A DNA stretch of 64,000 bases, from NCBI RefSeq assembly GCF_905404315.1, contig NC_066267.1:1688501-1752500 (forward strand), read 5' to 3'. Below are positions 53,690 through 64,000 of the stretch, one piece after another. Every line of letters starts with the position of its first letter. Position 1 is the stretch's first letter. The position numbers were made by a program, and so were the translations under genes. The DNA comes from Leptidea sinapis (lineage: Eukaryota > Arthropoda > Insecta > Lepidoptera > Pieridae). A model generated the notes under the pieces. It did no database searches, was not told the DNA's origin, and was given only the letters and a program-made list of their open reading frames with translations.

Positions 53690-53960
53690 GAAAACAAACA
53701 GTAGTACATGACATAAATATATTATTGACAGAAATTATAGTCTTCAGGTATACAGCACTCAAGAGAACACGCACTCATCCAACGCCTCGTCTATGTACCT
53801 CTTAACGCGTTTGGTGACGTTTTGAATAGATCGAAATCAGGCAAGTCAACAAATATCTGATTTATTGCTTGTGGACACCTTATAAAATATGAATATTGCC
53901 TGTAATTAGTACTGCAATGAGGAACGTATATTGTACATTTTTTTTCTTGCTTTGATTCCA
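53690..53960 (-). pseudogene. LINE C-terminal fragment, weak
   Basis: The minus strand suggests RCPQAINQIF, DLPDFDLFKT and ALRGT; low-quality similarity to Jockey-like tails. Confidence 0.3.
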
Positions 53961-54121
53961 ATTTGTGATTTTAATTTGGAAATCTATCTTAGAGTGAAGT
54001 AAAATAGAGTAAAAAACAGTATCAACTATTTGACGTCTTATTTGTAATGGTAATAATGATAAAAAATTATAAAAATGGTAATAATAATAATCTGTATCAT
54101 ATTTATTACACTTATATTGTA

Positions 54122-54448
54122 AACTAGCTGACCCAGCAAACGTTGTATTGCCGATATTAAAATCGCGATACAAAAGTAACTGTCGATCGTAGATGGGTGA
54201 AAATTTGAAGTTGTATGTATTTTTTAATGCTGACTCATACAAATTTCAAATTTTAAAAAAATGTCAAAAAAATTAAAAAAAAAAATTCGTGTGGACCACC
54301 CTTAATATTTAGGGGGATGAAAAATACATGTTGTCCGATTCTCAGACCTACCCAATATGCACTCAAAATTTTATAAGAATCGGTCAAGTCGTTTCGGAGG
54401 AGTTCAATGTTTAACACCATGACACGAGAATTTTATATATTAGATATC
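54122..54448 (-). mobile_element. Helitron H1 copy
   Basis: ACTAGCTGACCCAGCAAACG to GAGAATTTTATATATTAGATA; the 3' hairpin and CTAG end are intact on minus. Confidence 0.75.
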
Positions 54449-54475
54449 TTAAAAAACTCGTTTGAATTTTTTGAT

Positions 54476-54497
54476 CCTGTAACATGTATGTTACAGG
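54476..54497. repeat. Perfect palindrome
   Basis: CCTGTAACAT, two bases, ATGTTACAGG: a 10-bp stem. No terminator or gene context. Confidence 0.7.
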
Positions 54498-54920
54498 AGT
54501 GTGATTTGCCCTGTGGATGGAGGTAGTGAGCGGAGTGACGTCACACTCCCGGCAGTAAGCCCTGTTTGTCTCGAGCACGAGGATGACGCAGTACGGTTAC
54601 TCAGTGATATTAATAATTCAATATGCGTGTAAAATATTTTTACGAACTCTTTGTTGTTCACGGTCCCAATTAGTGGTTTAAACAATGGGCAACACGGAAT
54701 TACCCGACACGTTGAAGTGACATTCTCACTAATGTCAAAGGTGACCACCGGCTTCTTGCAAAGTGTGCTATTAACGGTGAGACGAACTCAATTATCAATG
54801 TTTTATAATTTTCAACTTTAACCTTCAATAAAAACAAAAGTACCTACTATTTAGACCATCTGTGTGTTTTACTTGGTTGTTAGCTAAAAAAAAGTGTGTG
54901 TGTACTTATGTATGCATGTA

Positions 54921-55256
54921 AGAAGTTATACTTCTTTGGCCTAACGAAGCAAAAATCATTAAAATGATTTATTCTACGTTTATCACGTGCTACTCTACGT
55001 TTTTAGAAAGGACAAGTTTGTAAAAATTTGCAAAGATGTCTTTGACAATTAATTATTAAATAATGTATACGGCTGTATGGGCTTGAACCCTTTGCCTGTC
55101 CTAATAATGGACGAAGAAACAAAAAAAAAAATAACGAATGACGCAAACGTCAGAAAATTTTAGGAACCAGCTTCCTGTTACGTTTTGATGCACGCGCATC
55201 TTAAAATTTCACACTCATTATTTTTTCATAACGCGCCTAAAGAAGTATAACTTCAA
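54921..55256. mobile_element. MITE whose terminal repeats are themselves palindromic
   Basis: Left AAGAAGTTATACTTCTTTGGCC; right, read backwards, TTGAAGTTATACTTCTTTAGGC. Each end contains GAAGTTATACTTC, a self-complementary 13-mer. Non-coding, 335 bp. Confidence 0.65.
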
Positions 55257-55269
55257 AAAGCTATTGAGT

Positions 55270-55545
55270 TCTTCCTTGTGCTGTGTTTCCGCGACGATAC
55301 GAGATGTATCTTCAAAAAAAAGCGCGTACACCTTCCTTAAAGGCCCGCTACGCTCCTGTGATTCCTCTAATGTTGCAAGTAAAGTATCTGGTATATTAGT
55401 AATGACATCAAAAATAATTATAAATGAATCAATTTTGAGAAAATAAATGCCTTTTATTCTTTTTTATGCCATTTAAATGTTGGTGGCGGTGATCACTTAA
55501 CGCCAGGTGACCCGTACGCTCGTTTGTGCTCCCCTTCCAAAGAAA
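55270..55545 (+). mobile_element. LINE B 3' end interrupted by LINE J 3' end
   Basis: Family B runs 55270-55377 (..CCTCTAATGTTGCAAG) and resumes at about 55483 (GGCGGTGATCACTTAACGCC). Between them, 55378-55470 is the last ~90 bp of family J, ending AAATAAATGCCTTTTA. Confidence 0.7.
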
Positions 55546-55554
55546 AAAAATTAT

Positions 55555-56836
55555 TACGAGGGCGGCACTGAAAATTTCGGGAATCAAGGAAGTGACACAA
55601 CATTATTATTTGAAAATGTTTTTATTGCTTTTCGAAGTATTCTCCGCGAAATTTGACACATTTTTCCATACGATGGAACCAATCATTGAAGCATCCATTC
55701 CATTCGGAAGTTGGGGTCTCCAAAATGGCCGTTTTGTAGGCGTCCACAGCTTCTTCAGGTGATGAAAATCTCTTTTATTCTTTATTTTAGGGAAAGTATA
55801 AAAATCATTAGGGCTTAGGTCGGGGCTGTACGGCGGATGGTCTAATAATTATATGTTTTCTTGCTCTAAAAACTCTTTTGTTCTGTGCGCGGTGTGAGAA
55901 CTCGCATTGTCGTGATGGAGGATGATGCGGCGGTTGCAGTTCTCTTTACGGAGTTCAGAAACTTCCTGTGGCAAACAAATGCTAGCATACCATTCTGCAT
56001 TAACCATTCTTTATCCCTCAAGAGGAATAGTCGCAACATGGCCGGTTTTGGAGACAAACGTGGCCACCAATTTTTTTGCAACACTCCGTGAACGAACAAT
56101 TTTTGTTGGCTTTAACTCATTTTCGAACACCCAAACTCATGACTGGTTTTTTGTTTCGGGTTCGTACGCGTATATCCAGGATTTCTCACCTGATACGATG
56201 TTGTATACAGCATTTGAGGATCCTGCGTGGAATCTTTCGAGAGTTCAGACGCGACGCAACGCGAGCCGCTTTTTGCTCTTCACAGAGCAAATGCGGTATC
56301 CATCAGGAAAACAACTTTTTTACACCTAATTGATCATGCAAGATAATTTGTATTTGACTCATGCCTATGTCTAAAGTTGCCTGAAATTCGCGGTATGTCA
56401 CATGTCGATCTTCCTCAATCAGCTTACGCACAGCATCAACGTTTTCTTTGGTGACTGCAGTTTTGGACGACCTTGACGGGGATCATCACTGAGCTTGACA
56501 CGTCCACGTTGAAATTCAGCAAACCAGCGATAAATTGTATTTTTGGATGGGGCTTCATCACCAAATGCAGAAATCATCCGGTCAACAGACTATTTTTGTG
56601 TTAAACCACTTCGAAAGTCATAATAAATCATCGCTCTAGAATTTTCTCGAGTCAATTCCATTTTCTCAACGACTAAATAAGTTTGACAAGACCTTGTGAC
56701 AAGACCGAGAATCTTTTATAAATAAATAAATGGTATTCGATTTTTAAAGCCAAGGAGTTTTCAATTAAAAAGATTTTAATATGACGGGAACAGTGAAAAA
56801 TATTCCACTCCCGATACTTTTAGTGCAGCCTATGTA
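55555..56836 (-). mobile_element. mariner element with both terminal repeats, transposase broken
   Basis: TA flanks both ends. The left inverted repeat (CGAGGGCGGCACTGAAAATT..TCGGGA) matches the right one read backwards (CATAGGCTGCACTAAAAGTA..TCGGGA). The minus-strand transposase starts at about 56661 (MELTRENSRAMIYYDFRSGL), with RWFAEFQRGRVKLSD, HHDNASSHTAHRTKEF and PPYSPDLSPNDF, fitting DD34D spacing. An in-frame TAG follows LTQK, a one-base deletion lies in GRPK, and another stop follows LEQENI, so it makes no functional enzyme. Confidence 0.87.
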
Positions 56837-56839
56837 TTA

Positions 56840-57230
56840 CTTACACACTTTGGTCACGTTAAGTTTTCAGGTATGTTACGTCTAATGTTTACGGTGTTTT
56901 TTCCGTGAAACATGACATTTCCTCAACCGCAGCCCCTTTCGTTATTTTCGTAAAAACATCCTTCAGGTCAGTACCAATAAATAGATGCTTAGCAGAAGTA
57001 TTTTCCTTCCATGAACTACTCTGTGCCGGTTGTTCGTTTGCTGGTTTTGAATAACCATGGTGTTATCTTATCTTCAAATAACTACTCCTTTTTTTAAATA
57101 AATATCTTATTTTAGGCTTACTTCTTTCATGGAATTTACTAAGGTATTATAAATTCATCGACCTAGTGAATTCATCATTAAAAAATCAATAAATATAACA
57201 TGGTATTTTTTATATAAATATATGGATTTC
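56840..57230. other. Stretch with no recognised feature
   Basis: No gene or nameable repeat seen. Confidence 0.4.
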
Positions 57231-57239
57231 AGTTTCACA

Positions 57240-57412
57240 ATCATTTGGGCTATGTCGGTGACAGTGGTGATAGGCCTCCCACAAGATGGACCGACGATCT
57301 GGTCAAGATCGCCGGAATACGTTGGATGAGGGCAGCGCAGGACCGGTCGTCGTAGAGATCTTTGGGGGAGGGCTTTGTCCAGCAGTGGACGTCTTCCGGC
57401 TGATGATGATGA
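57240..57412 (+). mobile_element. RTE-type LINE 3' end
   Basis: AGGCCTCCCACAAGATGGAC, GACGATCTGGTCAAGATCGC, GACGTCTTCCGGCTGATGAT ending in a GATGAT tail. The ORF2 C-terminus is included; same family as 59835-60338. Confidence 0.75.
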
Positions 57413-57707
57413 TATAGATTTCATTGCACGCCACCACAATAGTATATTTGACAAGTAGTGGTGATGACGTAATCAGCTATAACCGAGGGTCAGTCCCGTA
57501 TCACAGTTCGGTGCAGATGCTTATATTTTGGGATTTTTGGTTTATTATAAAATTTAATACGATGTTAGTAAGTTAAACAAGAAACTTACAAATTATAGAA
57601 TCAACGGTCTGAATATTAACTGTACATGTATGTAACTCCTAGAACATATTTCAGAACCCCGTGAGCTGCTTTTATATTACAAATGACTACTTTATCAGTT
57701 ATTTTAC

Positions 57708-58000
57708 CAGTGGGAGTCCTTTACACAGGATGCTGGCTAGATTATGGGGACCACAACGGCGCCTATTTCTGCTGTGAAGCAGTAATGTGTAAGCATTATT
57801 GTGTTTCGGTCTGAAATTACTGGGTAAACGAGACTCCACATCTTATGTCTCAAGGAGACGAGCGCATTAATTGTAATGCCGTTCAGAATTCTTGGATTTC
57901 TGAAGATTCCTGAGCGGCACTGCATTGTAATGGTATCTTATCGTATCATTTACCATCAGCTGAACGTCCTGCTCGTCTTGTCCCTTATTGTCATAAAAAA
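57708..58000 (+). mobile_element. SINE A copy 11
   Basis: Sense on plus, CCAGTGGGAGTCCTTTACAC to CCCTTATTGTCATAAAAAA; lacks the GGGCGCCGTAGCTAG segment. Confidence 0.85.
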
Positions 58001-58291
58001 TATTGAAAATTTTTATTCTAAAATTAAAGTTTACACTAAGTTATATACAACTGACAACGTACTTTTCGTACCTTTTAACAGAAATACCTTGTGATCGAAG
58101 AAGAGAGTGATAATAATTCAGTTAATTGCTTTAAAAACAAGGCATTGTTTTGCTGGTGATAGGGCTGGAGGCTATTACACGACATCCATGCCCTCAAGGG
58201 AAATCGTCGACGTGTGTGGGACGGAAATTGTTTCTTCTCGAGTTGTCTCGAAGGTCGCCGAATGGGGTTAATTGAATCTTGTTATCTTACA

Positions 58292-58760
58292 TCTAATATA
58301 TAAAATTCTTGTGTCACGGTGTACGTAATTGAAGTCCCCCGGAACGGCTCGACCGATTTTCGTGAATCTTAGCGTGCATATCGGCTAGGGTGGAGAATCG
58401 GACAACATCTCTTTTTCATCCCTCTAAATGTTAAGGGTGGTCCACCCCATAAATTTTTTAAAATTTTTTTTTTTAATTTTTTATGATACAGCATAAAAAA
58501 TACATACAACCCTAAATTTTCAACCATCTACGATCAACACCTATTTTTGTATCGAGATTTTTATAATATTCTTTTCCATCCACAGATCCGCAATAGGGTT
58601 GCAAGATGGCAATAGAATACAATAATTGTAATACGATATATTTGGTTGGTATGAGAAAAAATAGATGCAACCAATTGCATCTATTTTTTATACCCCAAAA
58701 ATTTTAATTATTAATTATTAAAATTGCATTAGCAATACAAGGTTTGCTGGGTCAGCTAGT
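58292..58760 (+). mobile_element. Helitron H1, most complete copy
   Basis: TCTAATATATAAAATTCTTG through GGAACGGCTCGACCGATTTT and AACACCTATTTTTGTATCGA to TTTGCTGGGTCAGCTAG|T. The 5' TC and 3' CTAG with a GCTG..CAGC hairpin are visible. Confidence 0.8.
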
Positions 58761-59349
58761 GATATTATAAAAACCCTTTATCGAATTACCATTCTTCGAA
58801 AATATTCCCCTTGCCATCTGCGATCATCTAGAATCTGGTCATTTCGGAGTGCTTTTGAGTATGAACTAGCACCAGATTTTCATGCATCATTATCAGTTTG
58901 AGCTATCCGACCGCATATAATGAATACCTTCTAGAGTTGTAGTCCTTCGCATCTCTTGACAATTAATGTTGGGGATGTGCATGAGCCGTTGCCTCACAAC
59001 ACCATTACGTTATTTGAAAAGTCCTGACAAAAACCTGACATTTCGGTAAAAGTCCGAATTATTTAGTTGATCTCATTAAAATTTCATTTCTCGTAGACTT
59101 ATTATATAATATGTAGTTTTATTAATTACATCTAATTAAAAATAAAATCCGGACTAGTTAGAGAATCGGACAAAATCCGGACTAGAGTCTAAAAGTGCGG
59201 ACATGTCCGGATTATGAGGATGTCTTGACTACTCCTACCCCATTTATCACGGGGAGTGTTGTGAAGTTGGCATGTTACAAGCTCACTGCTTTAGGCGTTC
59301 TCTGAAAGTGGGTCGTTGGTCCTCCGTGCGTACGTGTCCCTACACGCTC

Positions 59350-59800
59350 CCCTGACTAGAACCCGCGACCTCTCGCGTTCCGTGCGAGTGCTCTTTCAAC
59401 TGAGCCAACCGTTCGAGTGACGTATCGTTGATAAATCTTGTATGTCTTGTTCAACTCTCAGTTTGTGGCTTAATCTACAGGATCTACTATTCAACAATAT
59501 TTTTAGTTTTTTTAGATTTCAAATAGCGAATTCTCAAGTCAATTTCCTAATACTGGGGTTGAGCAGTTTATCAACTGTAAAGTAGGTCCTGTAGTTGAAA
59601 ACACAACCTGAGAGTTGAAGAAGACATACAACGATACGTCACTCGAACAGTTGGAAAAGCACTCGCATGGAACGCGAGAGGTCGCGGGTTCGAGTCCCGC
59701 ATAGTTCATAATTTTTGTTTTCAAATTTCATTTGTGTAATTAATCCTATAAGTGAGTGTTATCATTTTAAAAAATAACAAACTGTTTAGATATGTTACAG
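59350..59800. mobile_element. Family T inverted tRNA-like SINE
   Basis: Left arm (59355-59430) reads on minus as CGAACGGTTGGCTCAGTTG..CACTCGCACGGAACGCGAG..GGTCGCGGGTTC. Right arm (59630-59705) repeats it on plus and continues GAGTCCCGCATAGTTCAT into the tail GTGTAATTAATCC. An AT-rich spacer with GTTGAGCAG..TATCAACTGTAAAG lies between. Confidence 0.7.
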
Positions 59801-59834
59801 GGATGTGTAGATTATAGTCATTTTTCTTTCCATT

Positions 59835-60338
59835 GTAATTTATGAAAAGCACAGTTAAGTTTCGGGAAAGAGGTCACTCGTCGAATCAAACTCGGATGGG
59901 CAGCGTTCGGGAAGCTCCGTAAAATCTTCTTGTCCAAAATACTACAGTGTCTGAAGACGAAGGTTTATAACCAATGTGTGTTGCCAGTGATGACATACGG
60001 AACACAGACGTGGTCGCTAACTATGGGCCTTATGAGGAAGCTCGCTGCTGCTCATCGGGCATCCAAAGTCACTGACATAGCCCAAATGATTGCGAAACTG
60101 AAGTGGGCAGGGCACATAGCTCGGTGGACAGATTGCCGTTGGGGCAGTTAGGTTCTCCAATGGCGATCACGTACCGGAAGGCGTAGTGTTGGTAGGCCCC
60201 CCACAAGATGAACCGACGATCTGGTCAAGATCGCCGGAGTAGGATGGATGAGGTCAGCGCAGGACCGATCGTCATGGCGATATTTGGGGGAGGCCTTTGT
60301 CCAGCAGTCGACGTCTTCCGGCTGTAATGATGATGACA
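59835..60338 (+). pseudogene. RTE-type LINE ORF2 C-terminus and 3' end
   Basis: VTRRIKLGWAAFGKLRKIL, CLKTKVYNQCVLPVMTYGTQ, TWSLTMGLMRKLAAAHRA, KVTDIAQMIAKLKWAGHIAR are the RT connection and end of RTE-type ORF2, followed by LVKIAG-type sequence, FVQQSTSSGC and a GATGATGAC tail. 5'-truncated, with a stop and shifts. Confidence 0.8.
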
Positions 60339-60340
60339 GT

Positions 60341-60702
60341 TAAGTTAAAGATTAACAATTTGTGATGTTTTTCAAAGTGATAACCCTCCCTTCTAGAATT
60401 AATACACAAATAAAATTTTATGAACGATGCAGGACTCGATCCCAACGAACTTTGGCGTTCCGTGCCAGTGCTCTAACCAACTGAGCTAACCGTTCGATAA
60501 CGTTTCCTAATATGCAAATATTGGGGTTGAGCAGGTTATCAACTGTAAAGTAGATCCTGTAGATGAAGCCACAACCTGAGAGTTGAATAAAGCATACAAG
60601 ATTTTATATACGATGCGTCACTCGAAAGGTTAGCTCAGTTCTTTAGAGCACTGGCACGGAACGCCAGAGGTCGTGGGTTCGAGTCCGTGTAAGTTAAAGA
60701 TT
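60341..60702 (-). mobile_element. Family T inverted tRNA-like SINE with 13-bp target duplication
   Basis: TAAGTTAAAGATT at 60341-60353 and 60690-60702. Between them, 336 bp: on minus, a tail (TGTGTATTAATTCTAGAAGG..GGGTTATCAC) at the left and opposed tRNA-like arms, CGTGCCAGTGCTCTAACCAA..GAGCTAACCG on one side and GGTTAGCTCAGTTCTTTAGA..GCACTGGCACGGAACGCCAG on the other. The flanking repeat shows retroposition. Confidence 0.82.
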
Positions 60703-60709
60703 GTTTTAA

Positions 60710-61735
60710 TACTCTCATATTTAGAATTTAGAGACCTGCATCACTAGGTAAGTTTAATTGCTGGTCCTACCATTTATGACGAAGCAACTTTTCGTTAAAC
60801 GATTGATTAGGTAGTTGCTGGAATGTACGTAACATAAAAATAGCGAATCTAGAAATAATTGAAAATTTATGTGAAAAAGTGGAATGAAATGCAATACCAC
60901 AAACCGGACAAATATAAACATTGAAAATTGGTGGCGAACTATTACTATGTATATTTCCGCGTCACCATCTCACCGCGACTTCAGTTCAATGGAGCGCGCG
61001 ACTGTTTTTCATAGAACTTTCTCGATATTGACGTAATCGTCGCCAGGTAATTCTATCTGTCGCGCTTCTAATTATTTTTGATCTGTTGCGTCATTCATTG
61101 TTTATACTCTTCTATAAGTTAGTATATCCTAATAAAATTAAATTTAAAACTTTAATCCGCGTCTTTGGTGTAAGTAAAAATTTCGCATTGTGACTTGAAG
61201 CACCAAGACATACATAAAATGATATTGGTGAAGAATCATAACAAAATGATTTGTACAGGCAAGCACACTTTATTATAGATATGGAAGAGCGGGATCTCCT
61301 GACACAGGTTTTATCACCTAAAAGAAGGTCCCAACCAATTATATCATGTAACATAACTGTTGGTACCATTAAATAAATTTGAACTTGACTTTTATATGAT
61401 GGCCGATACTGATAGAAACACAAAATAATCCCCAAGCAAGATGCAAAGACGGCCTACATCCCTGCAAAAAGTGATAATACTTCTTAGCCTCACTCTTTCG
61501 CGTTATATTATCTCTTCTAGTATCTATTTTTATAAGGTTTATAGTTTCATTATTATTATTACCTAAGAAGCAATTTGCTACGCTATTAATCACCTCTTTT
61601 TAATGCAATGCATGTGTTTAGTATTTACTTATAAACCAGTGCGCTTTGTTCGTTTAGTGGAAAAGTGTGGGTAGGCTGGTATCCTGCCAGTCTCATGTTC
61701 TATACCAGGAGAGGCTAAATATGGTATTGTATATA
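60710..61735. other. Stretch with no recognised gene
   Basis: Overlapping minus-strand frames (61112-61593) have no recognisable motif. Nothing else named. Confidence 0.4.
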
Positions 61736-61739
61736 TTAT

Positions 61740-62130
61740 ATACTATTGCAAGCGTCCTGATGGAATAACGCTGGTACTTGCGTCGATACTCTGGCTCCTT
61801 CACATGTCCAAGTTACGTCAGTTGGTGCTGGGGCTACTGCTTCGACTGCCGAAGACTGTAAGCGTCGCAAATATGTTGGTCTCAGTGAGTCATACATCTT
61901 TGTGCCGTTTCGTGTCGAGACACTTGGCCCGTGGGGCCCAGAGGCGCGGAGAATGTTCAAAATACTATCTTCGCGCCTCAATAAGGCTACTGGAAACCCA
62001 AGCGCTGAAAGCTATTTCGGTCAACGGATCAGCCTTGCTATCCAACGTGGTAATGCTGCCAGTATTCTTGGTACGCTTCCCCGTCATGATAGTTTTAATT
62101 TTATGTAGTCATATTATTGTAAATATAGTT
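61740..62130 (+). pseudogene. LINE ORF2 C-terminus, ETLGPWG type
   Basis: The frame continuing KRRKYVGLSESYIFVPFRVE, TLGPWGPEARRMFKILSSRL, SYFGQRISLAIQRGNAASIL, GTLP is a C-terminal stretch I associate with abundant lepidopteran LINE open frames. It is open from about 61750 to 62108. 5'-truncated. Confidence 0.65.
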
Positions 62131-62159
62131 ATAAGAATTGTTTTGTTTGAATAATAAAT

Positions 62160-62670
62160 GCTAATTTTAATATACTATATGTATCATTAATTGTGTCGCG
62201 TGCGTAATAAGGAATACGGTTTGGGCCAAGGTTGAGGTTTATCTGTAAATTAAATTATTTCAGCATTCGTTTTATTAAACAAAGTACAAACGATGCAAAT
62301 ATGTTTCGGAATACCTTAGAAATACAGTCATGTTAACTTCGCGAGTTATTTCAAATGATAGATGTAGGTCATTTTTATAATACGCAATTCAACAATTTAG
62401 AATCACACTTTTCGTGCAAAAAGTACAACAAATTTTATATAAGTATTTATTGTTTATACAAATTATTAAATATAGCATAATAACAAAATAATTTTAATGC
62501 CTTAACCTTTAAATTTCGTCAAGGTTGAGTTTATTGGGGTCTTCGTTAAGTTTTTGTCCTGTTTTTTGATAACATCATGATGTCGCGGTGGACTTAATGT
62601 AGGATGACTTCACTTATTGTTCTCAGAACTAATTACGGAGTTGATACTGAGCACCTTTATTTAAATATTT
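62160..62670. other. Stretch with no recognised feature
   Basis: AT-rich; no gene or repeat recognised. Confidence 0.4.
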
Positions 62671-62678
62671 GGATGAGA

Positions 62679-62989
62679 TTTTTTATAACAATAAGGGGTG
62701 AGACGAGCAGGACAGCTGAACTGATGGTGACTGATACGCCCAGCCCATTACAATGAAGTACCGCTCAGGATTATTGAAAAACCCAAAAATTCTGAAGGGC
62801 GCCACAATTGCGCTCGTCACCTTAAGAAATAAGATGCTTAGTCTCATTTGCCCAGTAATTTCACTAGCTATGGTGCCCTTCCTACCAAATCACAATAATG
62901 CTTCAACATTACTGCTTCACGGTAAAAAAAACGCCGTTGTGGTACCCATAATCTAGCCGGCATCATGTGCAAAGTAACCTCCCACTAGT
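62679..62989 (-). mobile_element. SINE A copy 12
   Basis: Antisense on plus, GATTTTTTATAACAATAAGG to CATCATGTGC..CCTCCCACTAG; diverged. Confidence 0.83.
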
Positions 62990-63348
62990 AAAATATTAAG
63001 ACTGTTGTTGTCCGTTGAAAATGTTTTTCTTATATTGTTTTATTTAGTATTTCCAAAAAAAATATAGATACATGATTCTAAATTTCCTGGTAAATATTTA
63101 AATGAAGTGGTTTTTATTAAAATGAGGATCATGCGATGAAATTGAACAGCTTAAATATTGAAAGTAAGGTTAGGATATAATCTAAGATTGGTGGATACCA
63201 ATGAGAATCTATTTCCAGAGATTCAGTTAAATATGTTCACACGAAGCTAATTAGATCGTGGCCTCCAGTAAATCTTTTCACGGTTTCTCTCTGCCAGACT
63301 TAATAAGTATATATCCTTAGCTATATATGTTATGTACAGCGTTCGGAC

Positions 63349-63790
63349 TTAACGCGCGGTCATATCTCAATATCCACAAAAATTGGTTTCTTAGAGAGTC
63401 GATTACAACATAACGCAATGAAAATATTCCATCGCAAAAAATACAGTGCACAAAGAACGACTTAAAAAAAATTGTGAATCGAATAGAATATTTTTATATA
63501 TAATTTGAAATATCAATAAAAAATTTGGATGTTGCGTCGCAAAAATAAACTTTGGAGTCAAAAATCTCCAAATTTTCAGCTATAACAAAATCCTTTTTTT
63601 ATAGAATTTAATAGAATTAGTACTTTTCTAAAACTTAAACCGAACAATTTTTCAATTCAATACGTAATTTTTTTAATAAACAAAATAAAATCAGTAAAAT
63701 AAATGCCCATTTGCAGCTTAGCCACGTCATCAACACAAATATTGTAGGGTTGGTTGTAGCATTTACAATCCTAGTCAGTCCGCACCTTAA
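63349..63790. mobile_element. TTAA-flanked MITE, copy 2
   Basis: TTAACGCGCGGTCATATCTC to GTCAGTCCGCACCTTAA; body as at 50478-50887 with small insertions. Confidence 0.7.
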
Positions 63791-64000
63791 TTAATGAAAT
63801 ACAGCCTAGCGAAACTCTATGAAGAAAGCGATCCCCTCGATTGTATGAGACGTGCAGTCATTGATAGATTGACAGATGAGGGCTATAATCCTGTAATAAA
63901 CATTCGATTATCGACTTTCAGTTGATTTTTTCAGCTTAGACGAGTAAGATTGATACATCGAAACTTCGAGTGATTTTTGAATACGAGTTCCGACGCGACG

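Noticed and set aside
60630..60690. tRNA gene
   Set aside because: A/B boxes are clear, but the acceptor stem is missing, the anticodon loop lacks U33, and the unit has a SINE tail and target duplication. The same reasoning applies to the B-box sites near 7050, 40060, 43850, 48750, 49240 and 59690.

Overview
The window looks like nuclear DNA from an insect, most likely a butterfly or moth. It is AT-rich, its genes have introns, and it is crowded with repeat types typical of lepidopteran genomes: Jockey-, I- and RTE-like LINEs, tRNA-headed SINEs, Helitrons whose 3' ends read CTAG, mariner/Tc1 relics and many inverted-repeat MITEs. The species is inferred, not proven.

Only two host genes can be supported firmly. 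(1) On the minus strand, eight coding exons between 13092 and 1840 encode DNAJC3/P58IPK, an ER-lumenal TPR/J-domain co-chaperone of BiP: a signal-peptide exon, six exons of TPR repeats and the exon that opens the J domain. About the last 100 residues lie beyond the left edge. Its upstream region has an exact ER stress response element (CCAAT-N9-CCACG), as expected for an unfolded-protein-response target. (2) On the plus strand, 21448-23937 holds ribosomal protein L35A (eL33): a short pyrimidine-led non-coding first exon and three coding exons giving 157 residues. Its second intron carries a well-formed box C/D snoRNA candidate whose guide matches insect 18S rRNA as I recall it.

Layout. 1-1839: repeats. 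1840-13092: DNAJC3, with introns full of insertions (SINE A, a Jockey-like LINE, a Tc1 relic, an 0.8 kb foldback, a 50-52 bp minisatellite). 13307-18537: a nearly full-length but broken I-type LINE inserted about 200 bp upstream of the DNAJC3 start codon, with a 15-bp target duplication. 18553-21230: LINE pieces, a possible solo LTR, a Helitron and a foldback. 21448-23937: RpL35A. 24 kb to the end: no certain host gene; a layered deposit of mobile elements including two mariners, one Tc1-like relic, a hAT-type MITE with its 8-bp duplication, two TTAA-flanked MITEs, a tRNA-headed SINE, and twelve copies (window-wide) of a roughly 300-bp A-tailed SINE-like family called SINE A here. LINE 3'-end families are labelled J, K, B and S below only to tie copies together.

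Exon edges come from reading splice signals and family similarity by eye. Element ends are exact only where a target-site duplication or terminal inverted repeat is quoted. rRNA and protein-family comparisons are from memory.
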